A stretch of DNA of 64,000 nucleotides, taken from assembly GCA_965213845.1 (NCBI GenBank), contig CBDCAI010000014.1, positions 124,001-188,000 of the forward strand, given 5' to 3'. The notes under the pieces are model-generated. The model was not told the origin of the DNA. It saw nothing but the letters and a program-made list of their open reading frames with translations, and searched no databases. Source of the stretch: JBBROS01 sp965213845 (GTDB lineage Bacteria > Pseudomonadota > Alphaproteobacteria > Acetobacterales > Acetobacteraceae). Below are positions 34,604 through 41,913 of this stretch, piece by piece; position 1 is the stretch's first letter; every line of letters begins with the position of its first letter. Position numbers and translations under genes: made by a program.

Positions 34604-35347
34604 TTGCGCCTGCTTCTGCTGAACCCGAATACCTCGGAGTCGATCACCGCGCTGCTGGTGGCCGCCGCCAGGCCCGCCGCAGCGGCGAGCACTGAGGTCG
34701 TCGGCATGACGGCCATGCGCGGCATGCCCTACATCGCCTCCCGCGCCGAAGCCGCCGTGGGCGGGGTGGTGGCGCTCGAGATGCTGGCCGAGCACCATGC
34801 CGGCTTCGACGCCGCCATCATCGCTGCCTTCGGTGATCCCGGCCTGGGCGCCGCGCGGGAGCTGTTCCCGTTGCCGGTCGTTGGCCTCGCCGAGGCAGGC
34901 ATGCTCACGGCCTGCATGCTGGGCGTGAAGTTCGGGATCGTGACGTTCAACCAGGCGCTGGAGGCCTGGTATCAGGAGTGCATCGCCTATCACGGCCTGT
35001 CGGGCCGCTGCGCCGGCGTGTTCACCGTGCCTGGCAGCTTCGAGGCGGTCGAGACCGTCCAGGCAGAGAAGGCCGAGGCGCTGGTGGCGCTGTCCGTCTT
35101 TGCCGTCACCAGCGGGGCGGACGTGATCGTGCTGGCCGGCGCCCCACTCTCTGGCCTGGCCGCCCTGGTCCGGCAGCGCATTCCCGTACCGGTGGTGGAC
35201 TGCGCCGTAGCGGCCGTGAAGATGGCCGAGGCCCTCGTGGCGCTTCGGGTCGAGAAGCCGATCGCCGGGACGTTCCGCCGCCCCGCCGCCAAACCCGTGA
35301 CGGACATGGACACGCCACTCGGGCGCTGGATCGCGCACGAGCCATAG
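34604..35347 (+). CDS. Aspartate/glutamate/hydantoin racemase-family protein lacking both cysteines
   Basis: The protein is 247 residues. It opens with LLLLNPNTSES and carries IIAAFGDPGLGAAREL and VIVLAGAPLSGL, the two loops that in hydantoin and Asp/Glu racemases hold the catalytic cysteines (usually ACFGDPG and LGCAG). Here Ala and Gly/Ala replace them, so two-base racemisation looks impossible. The fold is otherwise intact (VDCAVAAVKMAEAL). The start is TTG, 1 base after the solute-binding gene. It may bind a ligand, isomerise or decarboxylate; the function is not shown by sequence. Confidence 0.8.
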   Translation: MRLLLLNPNTSESITALLVAAARPAAAASTEVVGMTAMRGMPYIASRAEAAVGGVVALEMLAEHHAGFDAAIIAAFGDPGLGAARELFPLPVVGLAEAGMLTACMLGVKFGIVTFNQALEAWYQECIAYHGLSGRCAGVFTVPGSFEAVETVQAEKAEALVALSVFAVTSGADVIVLAGAPLSGLAALVRQRIPVPVVDCAVAAVKMAEALVALRVEKPIAGTFRRPAAKPVTDMDTPLGRWIAHEP

Positions 35348-35356
35348 GCGCCCCGG

Positions 35357-36106
35357 TCAGTAGCGCCGAAGCAGCGCCACCAGCTTGCCCTGAACCTTCA
35401 CCTGGTCGGCCGGCAGCACCTGCACCCGATGCGTCGCGTTCGCCGGCTCCAGCGCCACGGAGTTCCCCCGGCGCCGCAGACGCTTCAGCGTCACCTCCCG
35501 CTCGTCGATCAGCGCGACGACGATCTGCCCGTTCTCGGCGGTCTCGCCCTTGCGGATGATGACGGTATCCCCGTCCAGGATGCCGGCGTCGATCATCGAG
35601 TCGCCGTCGACCTCCAGCGCGTAATGCTCGCCGTTGCCCAGCAGCGCCAACGGCACCTCGATCTGGGCCCCGTTGTCGCGCAGCGCCTCGATCGGCAGGC
35701 CCGCGGCGATCTTGCCGTACATCGGCAGCTGCACCGCGCCCACCTCGTTGGCCGCACGAACGCCCGGCAGCCGGCCGGTGAAGTCGCCGCGGATGACGTT
35801 GGGCGTGAAATGCGGCGGCGCCGCCGGCTCCCGCGGGGTGGCGTCCGAAGCAGTCCCGGCCGGCAGGACCATCGGAACCAGCCGCGCGACCTCGTTCGGC
35901 AGGCGCATCACCTCCAGTGCCCGCGCCCGATGGTGCCGCCGCTGCAGGAAGCCGCGCTCCTCCAGGGCGGAGATCAGCCGGTGGATGCCGCTTTTCGAAC
36001 GAAGCTGCAGCGCATCCTTCATCTCCTCGAAGCTTGGCGAGAACCCGGTCGACTTGATGTGCCGGTCGATGAAAGTGAGCAGTTCGTGCTGCTTGCGCGT
36101 CAACAT
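35357..36106 (-). CDS. lexA: LexA repressor (SOS regulator)
   Basis: The protein is 249 residues. A winged-helix N-terminal domain (MLTRKQHELLTFIDRHI, RSKSGIHRLISALEERG) is joined to the S24 autoprotease: cleavage site Ala-Gly in IAAGLPIEA near residue 134, Ser in DGDSMID (about 168) and Lys in VTLKRL (about 206). RecA filaments trigger self-cleavage and release DNA-repair genes. The promoter has its own boxes (36126-36162), so it is autoregulated. It is the last gene of the trp-moa-lexA run, but has its own 105-bp upstream gap. Confidence 0.97.
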   Translation of the reverse strand: MLTRKQHELLTFIDRHIKSTGFSPSFEEMKDALQLRSKSGIHRLISALEERGFLQRRHHRARALEVMRLPNEVARLVPMVLPAGTASDATPREPAAPPHFTPNVIRGDFTGRLPGVRAANEVGAVQLPMYGKIAAGLPIEALRDNGAQIEVPLALLGNGEHYALEVDGDSMIDAGILDGDTVIIRKGETAENGQIVVALIDEREVTLKRLRRRGNSVALEPANATHRVQVLPADQVKVQGKLVALLRRY

Positions 36107-36125
36107 GGACGATTACTCCGCGTCG

Positions 36126-36140
36126 GAACAAAACCGAAAC
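36126..36140 (-). promoter_or_regulatory. Second, degenerate SOS box before lexA
   Basis: On the minus strand the site reads GTTT-N7-GTTC, one base off the alphaproteobacterial LexA consensus. It lies 20 bases upstream of the lexA ATG and 7 bases from the perfect box, allowing two LexA dimers to bind. Confidence 0.55.
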
Positions 36141-36147
36141 CACGAAT

Positions 36148-36162
36148 GTTCTAATTTGGTTC
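36148..36162 (+). promoter_or_regulatory. SOS box (LexA operator)
   Basis: GTTC-TAATTTG-GTTC is an exact match to the GTTC-N7-GTTC operator of alphaproteobacteria, 42 bases upstream of the lexA start. It supports autoregulation of lexA and the taxonomic placement. Confidence 0.85.
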
Positions 36163-36211
36163 CACTCGTGCCGTCAACCTGTTGCGCCCGTAACCGCGTC
36201 AACGGCTTGCG

Positions 36212-37408
36212 TCAGATACCGAGCGCGTCCAGCGAAATGACCGAAACCGCAGCGCCTGCCGCAATGGCCGGGGCAAGCGGCTGCCGCAGGATCAGCGCGT
36301 TCGCCTGATACAACACGTGCAGCATCGAAGAATCCTGCCGCGGGAACGCCGTTGCGACCGGGACCCCGTCCGGCGCCGTCTCGAGTCGCGCCCGGAGATG
36401 GTCGGCCCGGTGATCGTTCGCCGCCAGGTCGCCGCCGAGCCGGGCCACGAGCGGGGCAGGTGACCCACCCGGCAGCCCGAGCAGCCGGTCGATCGCCGGC
36501 AGCAGGAACAGCACCGCACACACCAGCGCGGACACCGGGTTGCCTGGCAGTCCCAGCACCGCCGTGCCGCCAAGCCGCCCCGAGATCAGCGGCTTCCCCG
36601 GGCGCATGGCGATCTTCCAGAAATCCAGCTCGAACCCCTCCCGCGCCAGCCCCGCCTGCACCAGGTCGTGCTCGCCCACGCTGGCACCGCCGGTGGTGAC
36701 CAGGATGTCCGTCCCCCGCACGGAAGCGACGGCGGCAGCAATCGCCTCCGGCCGGTCCGCACAGACGGGCAGGATCATCGGCAGCCCGCCCCGGCCCCGC
36801 ACCATGGCCGCCAGCGCATGTGCGTTCGAACTCACGATCCCCCCGGACGGGATGGGCTCGCCGGGCAACGCGATCTCGTCGCCCGTGGCCAGGATGGCGA
36901 CGACGGGCCGGCGATGCACCGCCACCCAGGGGTGGTTCCCCGCCGCGAGCAGCCCGATCCCCCGCGCACCAAGCCTCGTGCCGGTTCCCACCAATACGTC
37001 GCCCCGGCTGAAATCCTGCCCACGCCGCCGAATATGGCGGCCCAGGACCGGAGCCTCCGTCGGCGTCACCTGGTCGCTGTCCCGCAGCGCATCTTCCTGG
37101 ATCAGGATCGTATCTGCGCCGGCCGGAACCAGGCTGCCCGTGAACAGCCGCACGGCCTCGCCCGGAAGGACCTGGCCCGCAAACGGATGCCCGGCCGGGG
37201 CGGCGCCGATCACGCGCCGGGCACCCGCGTCGGCGGCACGCAGGGCATAGCCGTCCATGGCCGACACATCGGCCGGCGGCTGGTCCAGCCGGGCCGGCAC
37301 AGGCATCGCCGTCACCCGGCCCAGCGCCTCCGCCAAGGCCACGATCTCGGGCGCGGTCGGCACCAGCCCCCCCACGATGCGGCTGCGGGCCTCCTCGACG
37401 GAGATCAT
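36212..37408 (-). CDS. moeA: Molybdopterin molybdotransferase
   Basis: The 398-residue protein inserts molybdate into adenylylated molybdopterin. Conserved parts are PPADVSAMDGYALRA, RLFTGSLVPAGADTIL, ILATGDEI, VTTGGASVGEHD, and GLPGNPVSALV. I start at the ATG at 37408, 1 base after the moaC stop, so the genes are coupled. The two cofactor genes lie next to the trp genes, an arrangement conserved in alphaproteobacteria. Confidence 0.96.
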   Translation of the reverse strand: MISVEEARSRIVGGLVPTAPEIVALAEALGRVTAMPVPARLDQPPADVSAMDGYALRAADAGARRVIGAAPAGHPFAGQVLPGEAVRLFTGSLVPAGADTILIQEDALRDSDQVTPTEAPVLGRHIRRRGQDFSRGDVLVGTGTRLGARGIGLLAAGNHPWVAVHRRPVVAILATGDEIALPGEPIPSGGIVSSNAHALAAMVRGRGGLPMILPVCADRPEAIAAAVASVRGTDILVTTGGASVGEHDLVQAGLAREGFELDFWKIAMRPGKPLISGRLGGTAVLGLPGNPVSALVCAVLFLLPAIDRLLGLPGGSPAPLVARLGGDLAANDHRADHLRARLETAPDGVPVATAFPRQDSSMLHVLYQANALILRQPLAPAIAAGAAVSVISLDALGI

Positions 37409-37409
37409 C

Positions 37410-37877
37410 TCAGTCCTGCTCGAACCGGCCGGACGCCCCGCCATCCTTGTGCACCACGCGCAGACCGTCGATCCGCATGCCGCGATCCACCGCCTTCAAC
37501 ATGTCGTACACCGTCAGCGCCGCCACGCTGGCCGCCGTCAGCGCCTCCATCTCCACCCCCGTCCGCCCCGTCGTCCGCACGGTGGCGACAATCGCGACCG
37601 CCGTCTCCAGCGCCTCCAGCTCGAGCGTGACGGCGCTGATCGGCAAGGGGTGGCATAGCGGGATCAGCTCGCTCGTCCGCTTGGCCGCCATGATCCCGGC
37701 CAGGCGCGCCACGCCGAGCACGTCGCCCTTCTTCGCCGTGCCCTCGGCCACCATCCGCGCCGTGGCGGCCTGCATCAGCACACGCACCCGGGCCGTGGCC
37801 GTGCGATCCGTCTCCGGCTTGGCGCCCACATCCACCATGTGGGCGCGCCCCTCCGAATCGAAATGCGTCAGGGTCAT
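37410..37877 (-). CDS. moaC: Cyclic pyranopterin monophosphate synthase
   Basis: The 155-residue enzyme completes the first step of molybdenum cofactor synthesis with MoaA. It has MVDVGAKPETDRTATA, the active-site ELIPLCHPLPIS, and GVEMEALTAASVAALTVYDM (in part). Its ATG overlaps the trpC stop. moaA is not in the window. Confidence 0.97.
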   Translation of the reverse strand: MTLTHFDSEGRAHMVDVGAKPETDRTATARVRVLMQAATARMVAEGTAKKGDVLGVARLAGIMAAKRTSELIPLCHPLPISAVTLELEALETAVAIVATVRTTGRTGVEMEALTAASVAALTVYDMLKAVDRGMRIDGLRVVHKDGGASGRFEQD

Positions 37878-38719
37878 GTGCCGAGCAGCGCACGTGTCGC
37901 GACGCCGACGTCGGGCTGCCGCAACAGGCTCTCGCCGACCAGGAAGCAGCGGGCGCCCGCGTCCGAGAGGCGTTTCACGTCCTCATGCGTGCGGATGCCG
38001 CTCTCCGCGACCAGGAAACGGTCCGACGGCACATGCGGCGCCAACTCGGCTGTCGTCGCAAGATCGGTCTTCAACGTCTTGAGGTTGCGGTTGTTGATCC
38101 CGATCAGCTGCGTCTGCAACCCTAGCGCCCTGTCCAACTCGCGCCGGTCATGCACCTCCGCCAGCACGTCCATGTCCAGCGCTCGGGCCAGCTCCTCCAG
38201 CTCCCGCGCCTGGGCATCCGACAAGGCCGCCATAATCAGCAGGATGCAGTCCGCCCCCATGACCCGGCTTTCCAGCACCTGCCAGCGATCCAGCATGAAG
38301 TCTTTGCGCAGCACAGGCAGCGCCACCGCGGTCCGCGCCGCATGCAGGTGCTCGGCCGAACCCTGGAACCAGGGCCCGTCGGTCAGCACGGACAGGCAGG
38401 TGGCGCCGGCCCCGGCATAGTCCCGCGCCAGCGCCGCCGCATCGAAGTCCGCCCGGATGACGCCGGCCGAAGGCGACGCCTTCTTGATCTCGGCGATTAA
38501 CCCGTAGCCGCCGCCCGCGACGCTGTGCTTCAGGGCGGCACCGAAACCGCGGGTGGGGGGCGGCTTGCGTCCCAACTGCGCGCGCAGCGCCGCTTCGGGG
38601 GTCGCAGCCCGGCGCCGCGCCAACTCGGCCAGCGTGTCGGCGCAGATGCGGACCAGCGCATCCGGGATGTTCGGGATTCCTGTGGGGTCCATGGCGGGGT
38701 CGGGGGTCAGGCTGTCCAT
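37874..38719 (-). CDS. trpC: Indole-3-glycerol phosphate synthase
   Basis: The 281-residue TIM-barrel enzyme closes the indole ring in tryptophan synthesis. It has GLIAEIKKASPSAGVI, VLRKDFMLDRWQV, LIGINNRNLKTL and LVAESGIRTHED. The ATG at 38719 gives a slightly long N-terminus (MDSLTPDP); a second Met follows at residue 10. It starts 13 bases downstream of the trpD stop and overlaps moaC by 4 bases. Confidence 0.96.
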   Translation of the reverse strand: MDSLTPDPAMDPTGIPNIPDALVRICADTLAELARRRAATPEAALRAQLGRKPPPTRGFGAALKHSVAGGGYGLIAEIKKASPSAGVIRADFDAAALARDYAGAGATCLSVLTDGPWFQGSAEHLHAARTAVALPVLRKDFMLDRWQVLESRVMGADCILLIMAALSDAQARELEELARALDMDVLAEVHDRRELDRALGLQTQLIGINNRNLKTLKTDLATTAELAPHVPSDRFLVAESGIRTHEDVKRLSDAGARCFLVGESLLRQPDVGVATRALLGT

Positions 38720-38732
38720 CGTCGTCTCCGGC

Positions 38733-39740
38733 TCAGGCCGTGGCCCGGCGCAAGGCTTCAAGTGCGGCCAGGGCCGCGCCGCTGTCCAGGCTCGTGCGGG
38801 CCGTCTCAATCCCGTCGCGCGCCGTGTCCGCACTCCCGGCGACGACCAGGCCCGCGGCCGCGTTCAACAGGACCGTGTCACGGTAGGCCCCCGTCGCCCC
38901 TTGCAGCAACGCCAGCAGCGCCGCTGCGTTCGCCGGGGGATCGCCCCCTTGGATCGCCGAGACCGGGGTGCGGGGAAGGCCGACGTCCTCGGGCGTCAGG
39001 ACAAGGGTGTCGATCCCGCCCTGGTCCAGCGTGACGACCTGGTTCTCGCCGGCGGTCGTCAGCTCGTCCAGGCCCTGGCCGTGCACCAGCCACGCCCGTT
39101 CCGTGCCCAGCGCCGCCAGGGTCTCCGCCATCGGCCGAGCCCAGCTGGGGTCGAACACGCCGGTCAGCTGACGGCGGACGCTGGCCGGGTTGGCCAGCGG
39201 GCCCAACAGGTTGAAGATCGTTCGCGTCCCCAGCTCCACCCGCGGCCCCGCCGCATGCCGCAGCGCCGCGTGGTGGCGGGGCGCGAACAGGAACACGCAC
39301 CTTGTCTCCGCCAGGATCCCCGGCAACCGCTCCAGCGGTACATCCACGTTCACGCCCAGCGCCGTCAGCACGTCGGCCGCACCGGAGCGCGAGCTGAGCG
39401 CCCGGTTGCCGTGCTTGGCCACCGCCACGCCCGCCCCGGCCAGCACGAAGGCCACAGCCGTCGACACGTTCAGCGTGCCCGCCCCGTCGCCACCCGTGCC
39501 GCACACATCGATGGCGCCCGGCGGCGCCTGCACGCGGGTCATCCGGGCCAGCATCGCGCGCACCGCCCCGGTCAGCTCGGGTACCGTCTCCCGCCGCACC
39601 CGCATCGCCATCAGCATCCCGGCGATCTGGGCCGGGGTGGCCTCGCCCGACATGACCACGCCGAAAGCCTGCTCCGCCTCCTCGGCCGTCAGCGTCGCCC
39701 CGGTCGCGAGGCGTGCGAGGGTGGGCTTCAAGTTGTTCAC
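38733..39740 (-). CDS. trpD: Anthranilate phosphoribosyltransferase
   Basis: The 335-residue enzyme joins anthranilate and PRPP. The PRPP-binding VCGTGGDGAGTLNVST and KHGNRALSSRSGAADVL are clear, with FNLLGPLANPA and VVHGQGLDE-type LVHGQGLDELT later. The start is GTG, inside the trpG stop (GTGA). Longer open frame upstream overlaps trpG and is not needed. Confidence 0.96.
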   Translation of the reverse strand: MNNLKPTLARLATGATLTAEEAEQAFGVVMSGEATPAQIAGMLMAMRVRRETVPELTGAVRAMLARMTRVQAPPGAIDVCGTGGDGAGTLNVSTAVAFVLAGAGVAVAKHGNRALSSRSGAADVLTALGVNVDVPLERLPGILAETRCVFLFAPRHHAALRHAAGPRVELGTRTIFNLLGPLANPASVRRQLTGVFDPSWARPMAETLAALGTERAWLVHGQGLDELTTAGENQVVTLDQGGIDTLVLTPEDVGLPRTPVSAIQGGDPPANAAALLALLQGATGAYRDTVLLNAAAGLVVAGSADTARDGIETARTSLDSGAALAALEALRRATA

Positions 39741-40324
39741 GCCGCCGCCCTCCGGCCCGCCGCGATGGCCAGGAAGTTGGCCAGCAGCGCATGCCCGTGC
39801 TCGGACGCGATGCTTTCCGGGTGGAACTGCACGCCGAACACCGGAAGCGTACGGTGCCGCAGGCCCATGATGGTCCCGTCCTCCGTCCACGCGGTCGCCT
39901 CGAGCGCGTCGGGCAGGCTGTCGGGCGCCACGACCAGGCTATGGTAGCGGGCCGCCATGAACGGGGTGGGCAGGCCCGCGAACACATCCGTGTCGCGATG
40001 CGCCACCGCGCTCACCTTGCCATGCATCGGCACCGCGGCACGAATTACCCGGCCCCCGAACGCCTGGCCGATCGCCTGGTGCCCCAGGCACACGCCCAGC
40101 ATCGGGATGCGCCCCGCAGCGGCCCCGATCAGCCCGAGGCAGATGCCGGCCTCGGTCGGCGTGCACGGGCCCGGCGACAGCACGATCGCCTCCGGCGCCA
40201 GGCCGATCGCCTGCTCGGGGGTGATCCGGTCGTTGCGGACCACGTGGCAGGCCGCGCCCAGGTCGCCCAGCACATGCACCAGGTTGAAGGTGAAGCTGTC
40301 GTAGTTGTCGATCAGCAGGATCAT
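39737..40324 (-). CDS. trpG: Anthranilate synthase component II (glutamine amidotransferase)
   Basis: The 195-residue class I amidotransferase supplies ammonia to TrpE. It has LIDNYDSFTFNLVH at the N-terminus, the nucleophile in GVCLGHQAIG (Cys about 79) and the His/Glu of QFHPES. The ATG at 40324 lies 37 bases after the trpE stop. It is not fused to TrpE, unlike in many Rhizobiales. Confidence 0.96.
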   Translation of the reverse strand: MILLIDNYDSFTFNLVHVLGDLGAACHVVRNDRITPEQAIGLAPEAIVLSPGPCTPTEAGICLGLIGAAAGRIPMLGVCLGHQAIGQAFGGRVIRAAVPMHGKVSAVAHRDTDVFAGLPTPFMAARYHSLVVAPDSLPDALEATAWTEDGTIMGLRHRTLPVFGVQFHPESIASEHGHALLANFLAIAAGRRAAA

Positions 40325-40361
40325 CGGGGACGCACGCGCCCCCTGTCGGCGGATGTCCCGC

Positions 40362-41870
40362 TCATGGCATCGCCGCGAAGCGCACGGCTTCCTCGGCGGC
40401 CCGGAACAGCGCGCGGGATTTCTGCCGGGTTTCCTCGTACTCGCCTTCCGCGGTGCTGTCGGCCACCACCCCGCCGCCGGCCTGGACATACATCGTGCCG
40501 TCCTTCACCACGGCGGTTCGCAGCCCGATGCAGGTGTCCATCGTGCCGTTCGCCGCGAAGTAGCCGATGCATCCGGCATACAGGCCCCGCCGCGTCGGTT
40601 CCAGCTCCTCGATGATCTCCATCGCGCGGATCTTGGGCGCGCCGGTCAACGTGCCCGCCGGGAACCCGGCCACCAGCGCGTCCAACGCATCGAGCCCCGG
40701 GCGCAGCCGCCCCTCCACCGTGCTGCTGATGTGCATCACGTGGCTGAACCGCTCGATGGCGAAGCTTTCCGTCACCCGCACGCTGCCCAGCTCGGCCACG
40801 CGCCCCACGTCGTTGCGGCCCAGGTCCAGCAGCATCAGGTGCTCGGCGCGCTCCTTCGGGTCGGCCAGCAGGTCGCGCGCCAGTTGCTCGTCCTCGTCCT
40901 TCGTGGCGCCGCGGGGCCGGGTGCCGGCCAGCGGGCGGATGGTGACGACGCCGTCCCGCAACCGCACCAGCACCTCGGGCGAGCTGCCCACGACGCAGAA
41001 GCCGCCGAAATCCAGGAAGAACAGGAACGGCGCCGGATTGACCCGGCGCAACGCCCGATACAGCGCGAAGGGCGGCAAGGCGAACGGCACGGAGAAGCGC
41101 TGGCTGGGCACCACCTGGAATGCGTCGCCCGCGGCGATGTACTCCTTCATGCGGTCGACGATGCCCATGAACTCGGCCTTGCTCATGTTGGACGCAGGCT
41201 CGGGCTGGGCCGGCAGCGTCACCGGCGGCACTGCGTGCGGCAACGGGCGCTGCAGCGCGGCGGCGGCCTCGGCCAGGGCCGCCTGCGCGTTCGCCCATGC
41301 CGCCTCGCCCGACACGCCGGGCTGCGGATACACGGGCGCGGCCAGCGTCAGCTCGTCGCGCACGTTGTCGAACACCGCGAACAACGTGGGCCGCAGCAGC
41401 AGCGCCTCCGGTAGGCCCAGCGCGTCGGCGTTCTTGTCCGGCAGCCGCTCCATCTGCCGGACCATGTCGTAGCCGAGGTAGCCGACCAGGCCGCCCAGCA
41501 TCGGCGGCAGGTGCTCCGGCACGTCCATCCGCGTCTCGTCGATGATCGCGCGCAGGCTCTCCAGCACCGGGCGCGAGTCGCTGGTGAAGGCATGCGGCGC
41601 GCTGCGGGCGTGTCGGTTCAGCTCGGCGGCGGCGCCGCGGCAGCGCCAGACCAGGTCGGGCGCCATGCCGATGATGGAGTAGCGGCTGCGGGCGGTGCCG
41701 TTCTCGATGCTTTCCAGCAGGAAGGCGTTCGACCGGCCCGCTGCCAGCTTCATGTAGGCCGCGACAGGCGTTTCCAGGTCCGCCACCGTCGTCGACCAGA
41801 CCAGCGTGCCCCGGCCTTCCCCATACGCCGCAAGGCATGCAGCCTGGCCCGGCGAGGCCATGGCGTTCAC
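40362..41870 (-). CDS. trpE: Anthranilate synthase component I
   Basis: The 502-residue chorismate-using subunit has LLESIENGTARSRYSIIG (feedback Trp-binding region), PEVLVRLRDG, TRPRGATKDED, LDLGRNDVGRV, FPAGTLTGAPKIRAMEI and the C-terminal AGGGVVADS. The start is GTG at 41870; an ATG 9 bases in is equally possible. A perfect hairpin abuts the GTG. The gap to ppiD is only 43 bases, so trp transcription may begin upstream of ppiD. Confidence 0.96.
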   Translation of the reverse strand: MNAMASPGQAACLAAYGEGRGTLVWSTTVADLETPVAAYMKLAAGRSNAFLLESIENGTARSRYSIIGMAPDLVWRCRGAAAELNRHARSAPHAFTSDSRPVLESLRAIIDETRMDVPEHLPPMLGGLVGYLGYDMVRQMERLPDKNADALGLPEALLLRPTLFAVFDNVRDELTLAAPVYPQPGVSGEAAWANAQAALAEAAAALQRPLPHAVPPVTLPAQPEPASNMSKAEFMGIVDRMKEYIAAGDAFQVVPSQRFSVPFALPPFALYRALRRVNPAPFLFFLDFGGFCVVGSSPEVLVRLRDGVVTIRPLAGTRPRGATKDEDEQLARDLLADPKERAEHLMLLDLGRNDVGRVAELGSVRVTESFAIERFSHVMHISSTVEGRLRPGLDALDALVAGFPAGTLTGAPKIRAMEIIEELEPTRRGLYAGCIGYFAANGTMDTCIGLRTAVVKDGTMYVQAGGGVVADSTAEGEYEETRQKSRALFRAAEEAVRFAAMP

Positions 41871-41888
41871 GGGCGGGAAGCCCCGCCC
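41871..41888 (-). promoter_or_regulatory. GC hairpin directly before trpE
   Basis: On the minus strand GGGCGGG and CCCGCCC pair perfectly around GCTT, ending at the base before the trpE GTG. It would bury any ribosome site for that GTG. There is no T-run and no Trp-rich leader peptide, so classical attenuation is not supported. A translational damper or a ppiD transcript end are possible. Confidence 0.5.
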
Positions 41889-41913
41889 ACAGGCGAGGTG
41901 CCGCAGCCCCCGC

